Source: Isohypsibius dastychi (lineage: Eukaryota; Tardigrada; Eutardigrada; Parachela; Isohypsibiidae). Taken from it: a DNA stretch of 10,126 bases. The DNA lies in the NCBI GenBank assembly GCA_034696485.1, contig JAQIWT010001615.1, positions 1-10,126 of the forward strand, read 5' to 3'. This document shows positions 1-6,900 of the stretch, one piece after another. Within the stretch, counting starts at the first letter, position 1. Every line of letters begins with the position of its first letter. The notes under the pieces were generated by a model. That model did not search any database. It was not told the origin of the DNA and was given only the letters and a program-made list of their open reading frames with translations. Both the position numbers and the translations under genes were made by a program.

Positions 1-18
1 ACGTGAAATTCACGTGTT

Positions 19-282
19 CTAAGTGAGAACGAATGACGGAACGAAATTGCTGAATGTGCGGTTTTGTAATCCGACTTCATGGGGTCCAATGTCAAACTTG
101 TTCGTTGGCCTTTCGTGTTCTGACATCTCAAATGTGTCATAATTATCAAAGACACTGTGGAACAAATTGCTATTTGGAGTGAAAATATTATCCAAGCCCA
201 ACATACATACTGCAAAAGACCCGTTAAAGACAGAATCTTTAGGCGAAATATTCCTTCCCCAATAAATAAAACTTTTACCCAA
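19..282 (-). other. Possible terminal coding exon, product unknown
   Basis: An open frame of 87 codons ends in TAG at 21-19. It has no ATG at its upstream end; the frame is opened by TTG, as expected for an internal exon. A good acceptor, TCTTTTGCAG, lies inside it, so the real exon may begin near LGLDNIFTPNSNLFHSV and continue through DNYDTFEMSEHE to NFVPSFVLT. I recognise no family. It shares the strand of the other three genes. It may be the last exon of a gene whose upstream exons I cannot see, or chance. Confidence 0.22.
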
Positions 283-499
283 ACTGTCGCGTTTTGAATA
301 ACAAAGTTGGAGGTGTTATAAATTTATTGTTAATTCAGAAAATAAGACTCATACTTTATTACTATTATCGGTCGGCTTGTATTAGGTGTAATTTGACAGA
401 AACTGTTCTGAGGAGCTTGTGTTTTTTAACCAAGACTCTTGGTCTAAGAATGACCATCCCACCAAATTTCAATGCTTTCAGTGTAAGAAAAAAAATTCA

Positions 500-727
500 A
501 TGAGTCCGGCTATGGAAATGGAAGAAAGAAAGAACAATCAGTCTCGGAGGATTAGCGTCTCAACTCTCAAGCAGAGGGCTGAGACTGTCACTAAAACAGA
601 AAACGTTGGAAGCGGGTTCTGTTAACACCAATCTATAATTGACCTTCGCTGTTGGTTCAAAAAAACAAAGATACGAAAGCCGCCGATTCGGAAGGAAAAG
701 CCGCTGATGTCGAAATTGCTATTCGCC
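500..727 (+). other. Possible very small gene or decayed coding fragment, product unknown
   Basis: An ATG at 500 opens a 41-codon charged peptide (MSPAMEMEERKNNQSRRIS...TVTKTENVGSGFC). After its stop a different frame is open from about 640 to a TAG at 727, encoding KDTKAADSEGKAADVEIA and IRHTHA. Both halves look hydrophilic and protein-like. The only junctions available (GTTGGA as donor, ACAAAG as acceptor) are poor. It could be a two-exon microprotein, a frameshifted relic or coincidence. Confidence 0.18.
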
Positions 728-1366
728 ATACTCATGCCTAGCCGCAGCTGTGACAAAGTTCGACGCTGATTTAGTCAGTCAACGTGCATTTATTTGAGTA
801 AATTGAACTTTGTGTTACAGTTAATAGACTGTACAGCTAATGAAATATTTAGGGAATGATGACTTTGCTTTATCAAAGTACTAGCCCGGAGCTTGCACTG
901 TCACGTATGCGCTGTCATCAGGCAGTTCCGATAATTCATAGCAGAGAGGTCATCGTTTTGTTTGGAAAAAAGGCATTGGTGGAAAAAGTAAGTTGATGTA
1001 TCTGCAGTTTGTTGGTCGTACCGTCTGGACGCTCGTCTCAGATTTCTTTGTATAAATGAACTTGGCTAACGTTGAATATGCTACGACCGCACATGGCGAC
1101 ATTAGTATACCGGTACCTGTTCATGTGATCAGCTGTCCCCCTCACAACACCACACAACAGGACTTTAAATAGCCCCTTGACGTCTTGTTGGTCCCCCATA
1201 TCACTGGGTGCCCACGTGTTCTTTGGATTATTCGATCGGTTGATTGAATTTGTTTCCTTCCATTCGGAATGACCCGAGGTTGTCCACCGCGAGATTCACG
1301 ATGATTCTAAACAACTCAACCTTGTTTAGTTTCGGAAAAACGCGACCTAAGGCTGAGTTCCTGAAT
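728..1366. other. Intergenic stretch without recognisable gene
   Basis: Both strands are broken by frequent stops and I see no exon-like block. TATAAA at about 1049-1055 (TTTGTATAAATGA) could be a chance A/T-rich motif. No repeats or RNA gene motifs were recognised. Confidence 0.4.
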
Positions 1367-1372
1367 TTTATT
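1367..1372 (-). terminator. Polyadenylation signal AATAAA of the TMEM26-type gene
   Basis: On the minus strand AATAAA begins 36 bases after the TAG stop of the TMEM26-type frame (GTCAAATAAAATTC). It is the only canonical signal this close to any of the three stops. It argues that the protein ends at 1408, although AG|GTAGCT at the stop also resembles a splice donor. Confidence 0.55.
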
Positions 1373-1407
1373 TGACTGGCTTGTACCACCTGGATCGTCA
1401 GCCGGAG

Positions 1408-2711
1408 CTACCTGAATGCGCAGCTTCTCCTCAACCAAGAGAGCGCATCTTGAACCCACTGCCAGTAATCCCAATCCACAAAGAAAATAGTCAGAACATT
1501 CTTCGTTATAAAAATGAAAGTGCTCTTCGCATAAACATTGCGAGACCAGAGGAACAATCTGACTCCAAGAAAAGGAACATCATCAAGCAGAACACTGAGT
1601 TGTTGCTGCAAGTTGGTAATTCTTTTAGACGCACTCTCTTCGAAATGCGTTTCGAAATCCGTAATACTCAACAAATAAAGGCAGACTGTTGGGAGCATTA
1701 GCTGGACAGATACAAGTATCAGAACTCCATATTTCAAGAAGTCACCAATCGGTGGACGGTTCTCGGCCCCGGGCTGCTCGTGATTGTAGAAGAGGTCAAG
1801 TATTTCCACACAGCCAACAATGTCAAACAGAACCTGCAATCAAAATTCTGGTTTACAGAGGGCTATGTTTTTTCCCAAAACATGCTGTGCTGCGGCTATC
1901 CCAAAATGCTTTCGACCTCTTTTTTGGCAAATAAATTTGCTATGTAAACATTTTTTTGGAACTTGAAATTAGAGATTCGACAGGAGACGGGTGTGACAAA
2001 ACGGGAAAATGTCATGAAGCATTGTTTGGGTTGCCTGAGCTGTACCTGATTTTGAACGGCTCTCAGCAGATTTTTCTGATGTACTTCATGTTTCGACACA
2101 TGCTTGTGGCTTTGCACAACAAACGCAAAAACTCCAGCCGTCATCACAAAAGCCAGTTCCAGCATATTCGATCCGAACAAAATATTCACGTCGATTTCAT
2201 CCGCAAACGTCAAGAAAATAACCATCATTTTTGCCGCAAGAACCATGGAGTAGAACAGCCATGATAAATACGCAAGCGGAAGAGCGCCAAGTCGATGTTT
2301 TGTCTTCCTAGCAGCAACCATGCTCTCTGTTTCTGAATCTTGAAGTTTCTCAGGAATCTCTTCTGGGTTAAATTCTTTTCTCAGACACACAGTTCCTTCC
2401 AGATTCTCGAACGGGAGCAAACGAAACAAATTGTTTTCTTCACAGCCATTCCTTTTGATAAATCGCTCCACAGCCAGCACAGCTTGTTGGATTCTTTTTC
2501 TCTTCCGCTCCAGAGCGATGGTAGAGTCTCCAAAATACCGGTCTGCAACGGAAACCGATGCAATGAACGCAGCAACTGACATGACATCAGCGATAATCCA
2601 CAGAAGCCAGATTTGATTTCCACCATAATAGACGAGATACCAATCAAGAACAACTGCCTGGAAAATCATCAAAATGACTGTGAAACACCGATTCCCGACA
2701 GTTCTCCACAT
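1408..2711 (-). CDS. Multipass membrane protein of the TMEM26 type, complete
   Basis: Two exons, 2711-2046 and 1833-1408, join across a 212-base phase-0 intron (CAG|GTACAG ... GATTGCAG|GTT). They encode 363 residues, close to the 368 of human TMEM26. The ATG at 2711 has an in-frame TGA three codons upstream. Hydrophobic segments lie at about 9-29, 33-55, 144-168, 184-200, 224-238, 254-279 and 306-342. The best family match is near the C-terminus: LDDVPFLGVRLFLW, then IFITKNVLTIFFV, recalling the DGPFLVVRL...KNFLVV block of TMEM26, with FDIVGCVEILDLF upstream in the matching place. Residues 56-140 form a long charged loop (ERKRKRIQQ, EENN, EEIPEKLQDSETES). The function of the family is poorly defined. 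An AATAAA 36 bases after the stop supports this 3' end. The family assignment rests on motif memory and could be a related invertebrate family. Confidence 0.65.
1834..2045 (-). other. Intron of the TMEM26-type gene
   Basis: A 212-base intron with donor AATCAG|GTACAG and acceptor TTTTGATTGCAG. The upstream frame stays open for another 50 codons into the intron. That read-through peptide is rich in Phe, Lys and Asn and lacks the hydrophobic pattern of the exon, and splicing continues directly into VLFDIVGC. An unspliced message would end at a stop near 1896 and lose the C-terminal membrane block. Confidence 0.65.
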
Positions 2712-2956
2712 TGTAGTTCACCCTCGTGAACAAGGTGACTTAACATTGTCGGGAGACATTTCAAAAATTAACTGGGACACTGCAGACATTCTGTGGGAAG
2801 GGGTCGATAATTTTTTGTAAAGAGTACTCTTACAAACCCGTGTAAAATTGAGACTGCAAGTTAATCGATGAGAGTCTGTTTGTGCGGACAGGTATACACA
2901 GACTTGTGCCGCAGAGTAAAGCTGTAGTTGCCACAAAAACCGGTTTTGGGTCCAGA

Positions 2957-2980
2957 GGTGCATGTACTTGAGCATGCACC
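2957..2980. repeat. Perfect inverted repeat, 8-base arms and 8-base loop
   Basis: GGTGCATG at 2957-2964 is the exact reverse complement of CATGCACC at 2973-2980, with an 8-base spacer. It lies in the putative leader or promoter of the TMEM26-type gene and could be a protein-binding dyad or an RNA hairpin. It may also be chance. Confidence 0.5.
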
Positions 2981-3200
2981 ACTGCCTGCACATTGTAAGA
3001 ATAAACACACCTGACTATAGTTTTGCTCAAGAGTCTTAAGGATTGTAAAATTTCTCCCCAACCGACACGATTTAAGTGTGCTGTAACGGCTGGTTGCTTT
3101 TCGTATGACTTACAGGTTTTGTCTAGGAAAAGTTACATGCTCAAGAGTACCGAGAAATCAGCCAGTTGAACCTTTACAGTAAATTCGAACTAATTGTGGT

Positions 3201-3207
3201 TTATATA
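3201..3207 (-). promoter_or_regulatory. TATA-like motif, possible promoter of the TMEM26-type gene
   Basis: On the minus strand GCTATATAAACC lies about 490 bases upstream of the ATG at 2711. It is a good TATA-box match on the correct strand, but the distance would require a long leader or a 5' untranslated intron. The region is A/T-rich, so chance is a real alternative. Confidence 0.2.
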
Positions 3208-4024
3208 GCGCTGAAATTTTGTTTGGAACTTTCACGTTGTTTCAGCACAGTTTCCGTCCGCACTTCGCCTTCAGATACTTTCGATCGGTGAAGCTCCTTG
3301 TTACCGCCATTATGTGGCACAGCTTCTTACGCTGAATCAGAAAGGCGCAGAACTGGTGGTAGTGGAGAATATAGCCGAGCTGCGTTCCATTAAACTCAGA
3401 TTCGTTTCACCTTACATCACAGCACGGGGGCACACATCTCACAGATGAAATTTATTAATTTATGAGTGTTGAGAGTGTGGTCTACGGGTAGCAGGATTGC
3501 TGCATTTTCTCTGACCGAAGTAACGTAGAAATCCGAAACTTCGTACCGCGCCATAACACTACATGGTAATTAATTTCACGGGTGTAGGGTTCGTGAAAGA
3601 AGCACGCGATCCAGCCTCTTCTCTAAAGTAGTAAGCGTGTAACAAACGAAATAAGACTGCTAGGGTCAATGCTGGACACTCGCTTATCGCACTGAGCCAC
3701 TCACATTGTGACAGCCATGTTTGTTATTTTGGGCAGTTCCCCGTGGTGTTTCATACGATTGACTCAAAGTTATGAAGATTTAAGAAGTGTTAAAATAGGG
3801 ATTCTCTGATATGATTCATTCTGCAATATTCGTAACGAATTGACATAACTAACTGAAGACTTGAGACAAAGTGATAACACGAAAATACAGTATTATAAAA
3901 TAAAGGATGTCCAGATGCGAAAAGGCTTACTCCGTGTCAGCATCTTTCATGCGTTCACTAAAGCTAGAACAATAAATCCGGATGGTCATCATTCGAATAC
4001 GGGTGAAATTTCCCAGTATCCAGG

Positions 4025-5196
4025 TCACCACTGATCTCCAACATGCCAGTAGTCCCGATATGCTATCCGAATCAACATATGAGCGACAAATCTTGGAATA
4101 TTTCGTCCAGCGGCCACATCAGCCAACATCGCGCGCATGTCCAGTTTTAAGCCAACCCTTGAAAGAAAGCAGTTCCAGCCAAAATTTTGCTTAACAACAA
4201 AGTATAAAAATAAACCTTTCGAATGAGTCTCCTATCGTGTCCAAGTCTCCTTGCACAATCTTCGCGACACCAAGTAGCCGTATGTGATCCCTTTCTGACA
4301 ACGGCCCGGAATCGTTCATATAGATTTTTGCTAGTTGATACGGGTCTTCAGCCAAGTTCAACGTCAGCTCTTTAAACATCTTCCATTCACCGTATGGGCT
4401 CTTATTCGGTCTTGTAACAGAAAAAACCTCGGGCCCACCTAATCCTATCCAATGAAGCTGAGGGGTAATAAAGGAATCGCGGAAGACAATTCGCTTGAAC
4501 GGGCATTTCGGCCATGTTCCAAATGGAATGCAAGCTCGGAAGTTGGTCAAAAGTAGATCAGTGTTTATAATGTTGACGCTCAAATATTCAGGCAAATACT
4601 GGACAAGCAAGCCATATAGGCCATATCGTTCTGGATCGTCCCCAATACGAATATGCAAGAACTCTACTTTCGCAGGGAACAAACGAGGCAGCTTCAACTC
4701 ATACTCCACAATTTTATCAACACACGGGGTCCATCCAGAGAACTCCAGTTTCACATTCGTTCGCAGAACCTTATCCCCACGCAGAACTGTTAGCCACTTC
4801 TTGCACACGCTGAACGAAACGAATTTCCAGTTAACGGTGAAATATTTTTTTAAGTGCAAGGTTCGTAAACTATACCTCTCGATTCTTTTTCTCGTGAGCG
4901 AGTCCAGCTCCAAGAAAATCATTGTCAGCATTTCTTCGGGAAGGTCGGTGATTTTCCTGGGAGAGGGGATAAGTTAGCACTTGAAAAACAAAAAACCTCG
5001 GAATTCTAACAGGAAATTTGCTGCTCAGCTAATAATTGAAAAAATCGCGCATTTGAACATTCACTCACATTCCCAGACTGTCGTGACTCTGACTGACAGA
5101 ATGATCCTTCTCTGAGGATGTCGAGGAATCAGAGGAATCAGAGAAATCCCAGGATTCGTCCAAGAAGGCTGAGAATCTGTTGAAGAGGGATGCCAT
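4025..5196 (-). CDS. F-box protein (probable substrate adaptor of an SCF ubiquitin ligase), complete
   Basis: Four exons join in frame: 5196-5069, 4956-4876, 4809-4216 and 4157-4025, giving 311 residues ending in TGA. All three introns are phase 2, of 112, 66 and 58 bases, with donors AAT|GTGAGT, GAGAG|GTATAG and AAAG|GTTTAT and acceptors CTCCCAG, GTTCAG and TTTCAAG. An in-frame TGA precedes the ATG. Residues 1-42 are Ser/Asp-rich (FSDSSDSSTSS). Residues 45-80 form a classic F-box: ITDLPEEMLTMIF, LDSLTRKRIE, VCKKW. F-box domains bind Skp1, and the rest of the protein usually binds the substrate. Here the C-terminal 230 residues have scattered Leu/Ile/aromatic strands that could be degenerate leucine-rich repeats, but I recognise no named domain, so the substrate is unknown. 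The F-box call is strong; the final 43-residue exon is the least certain part. Confidence 0.78.
4810..4875 (-). other. 66-base in-frame intron inside the F-box motif
   Basis: Read without splicing, the frame stays open here and adds 22 residues between RKRIE and VCKKW. Removing GTATAG...GTTCAG restores the canonical F-box spacing (LDSLTRKRIE-S-VCKKW) with a phase-2 junction matching the gene's other introns. The segment is rich in A and T (including AAAAAAATATTT), unlike the flanking exons. Confidence 0.78.
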
Positions 5197-6640
5197 TTCT
5201 CTGACAATCAGAATAATACGCAAGAATCAACTGGTACGTCGAAAATCGATCCGCAAAATTTAGGCTTGCTACTCCAGAAGAATTCCTTGAGGCTTAGGCT
5301 CTAATGGAGCGACAGCCGGTATATGCTGACAGCCGAAGGCTGGTAGAATATAAAGGTTTGCGTTACGAATGGTCTATGAGAGCGAAAATCAGACCGGTTC
5401 CTGACGCATGTCTTGATCAGATTGCCTGTGTGACGCGGGCGAAGTGGCTCAAAATTGTTTATTAGACAATATCGGACTTGAAGAATGAGAAACAAAAATG
5501 GCTCGTATCATTCGGATTTGAGTGACCGAGTTAAAGCGAAGAGAATGGTGAGTGCTGATTGAGCGCCTGTGAGCGCTGCCTGTCTGCAAGTTTCGTACTG
5601 AGTGGCATTTAAATTTAGGACCTCCAGACACAGGAAGACAGATCTCTGGTTCCGCCCTGCGCACGCCGCATGGCTTACATGCGATAGCCACTGGTCTCGA
5701 TAGAGCTGAATATCCAAGATGGCCACTGAAGTGCAATGTAAATAAACGTCAGATTCTATTTGTTTCTCAATGATATCGTTTCGTAAGCATGATGTTTCAA
5801 CGCTTTTCTTTTTCAGCTTAACTTTACCGATTAAAGACATAATTATGTTTTGCAAATTATGTCATACTTTGAAACCTACCAGTAAAGACAACAATTCAGA
5901 ACACAGCTAAGGTTTGTGTAAAATTCAGAACACCCCATTTTTTTGGTTTTAACCAGCCAGACTATATACCATTCGAAAGATCTTTCAAAGATCTATCGAT
6001 TGATGTCATATATGGCGGGAAAAAACTAAAACCGAAAAAACGGCACTCTGCTGAAACCTTCACCGAAACACTTATTGATTGAAGTGTAGTTCACATGAAA
6101 AACTCAGTGTTGTTCATCAAAATGAGTTCAAAAAACTTATTTCATGATATTCCAGCTTTTTTCTTTGGGAGGCAAGCTCGTGCAGACTTTCTGAGAGGAC
6201 GAGGAGCAAGATCAAGAATAACAGTGTGTAGAAGCTTCCATGCCCGCTTCGCGATTTGACACATCCTGGGCTTTTCTTCAATCAAATTCGTACCATCTTA
6301 AACTCTCAGGATGAGGAAAAGATGACTGTCCATAAAATTCAATCATTAGCATCACAAGCGAAGAAACTGCGTTTTATAGAGATGGGGAAATTTTAGCCTC
6401 TGAAATGACTACTTTTCAGCCAAATGGCAAATGCAAATCACGATGAAGCAACTAATCGTGTAAACTTTTGTATGAGAACCTTATCACCCGGTTTATAACA
6501 ACAGATATGTGATTAAACTAGTCATGCTGCGGTCGAAATATTGTCTCGGAAGTTCTGACCATATTCACAACGAAAGGTCATTTCCGCCCCCGCCCTTGCA
6601 CGCAACAGAAACAAATTAAATGCGGCCTTTTGGTATGTTT
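5197..6640. other. Intergenic stretch between the lectin receptor and the F-box gene
   Basis: This 1.4 kb holds the 3' flank of the lectin gene and the upstream region of the F-box gene. A minus-strand frame of about 110 codons at 5855-5508 is the longest. It has no family signal, no clear flanking splice sites, and overlaps another open frame. It is left uncalled. A short palindrome and direct repeat occur at 5975-5994. Confidence 0.45.
5975..5994. repeat. GATC-centred palindrome and 11-base-spaced direct repeat
   Basis: GAAAGATCTTTC at 5975-5986 is a perfect 12-base palindrome. AAAGATCT occurs at 5976-5983 and again at 5987-5994, one helical turn apart. It could be a tandem binding site in the lectin 3' flank or F-box upstream region; no factor is recognised. 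Confidence 0.4.
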
Positions 6641-6900
6641 TTACATCGAGTTAAATCTCGCAGTTTGTGTATAATTATCAGATCTCAAACTCGAACGTTG
6701 AAGATCAGTATCATAAGCGGAATGTGCAACAGAATCAGAAGGAAGGTATCGAGATCTAGCGAAAACATTACTGACTGAATGTCTCTCCACCATGACATCA
6801 CTGCGGCTTTGGTCACCAGAAACCGAGTAGATCGATGGGGAAATCGCCACCGGAAGACTTTCGCGTCGTTTCACCCTAATAACTGCAGTTAACAAAAGTG
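6641..6900 (-). other. Last exon of the lectin receptor: end of membrane helix and cytoplasmic tail
   Basis: This exon encodes 85 residues. It gives the second half of the membrane helix, the basic stretch RVKRR and a tail of roughly 70 residues rich in Ser, Arg and Asp. Four tyrosines sit in IYSV, RYLP, AYDT and NYTQ, possible phosphorylation sites, though none is a textbook ITAM or ITIM. The tail ends in FNSM. I do not recognise the tail family. No AATAAA lies within the first few hundred bases after the stop. Confidence 0.65.

Larger units (their letters stand above)
2712..4024. other. Intergenic stretch between the F-box gene and the TMEM26-type gene
   Basis: This 1.3 kb holds the promoter and 5' leader of the TMEM26-type gene and the 3' flank of the F-box gene. 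Short frames on the minus strand at 2718-3061, one of them Cys-rich, overlap each other and show no family signal. I see no supported gene here. A perfect 8-base inverted repeat lies at 2957-2980 and a TATA-like motif at 3201-3207. Confidence 0.45.

Noticed and set aside
1-15. Palindrome-like ACGTGAA-A-TTCACGT with a CACGTG E-box core beside it
   Set aside because: Seven-base arms with a one-base centre, at the window edge and just after a weakly supported stop. It could be chance and has no context to test it.
1689-2616. Several plus-strand frames opposite the TMEM26-type gene
   Set aside because: They overlap one another and the minus-strand coding exons, and they show no family motifs.
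2861-3061. Cys-rich 66-residue minus-strand frame (QCAGSGACSSTC...) resembling a secreted peptide
   Set aside because: No signal peptide is apparent, no ATG opens it, two other frames overlap it, and it lies in the upstream region of the TMEM26-type gene. The cysteines are probably chance.
4495-4977. 160-codon plus-strand frame opposite the F-box gene
   Set aside because: It lies antisense to the well-supported F-box exons and crosses their splice sites; no recognisable domain.
5508-5855. 115-codon minus-strand frame
   Set aside because: It opens on TTG, with the first ATG a few codons in. It has no recognisable family, is overlapped by another open frame at 5449-5736, and has no convincing splice context.
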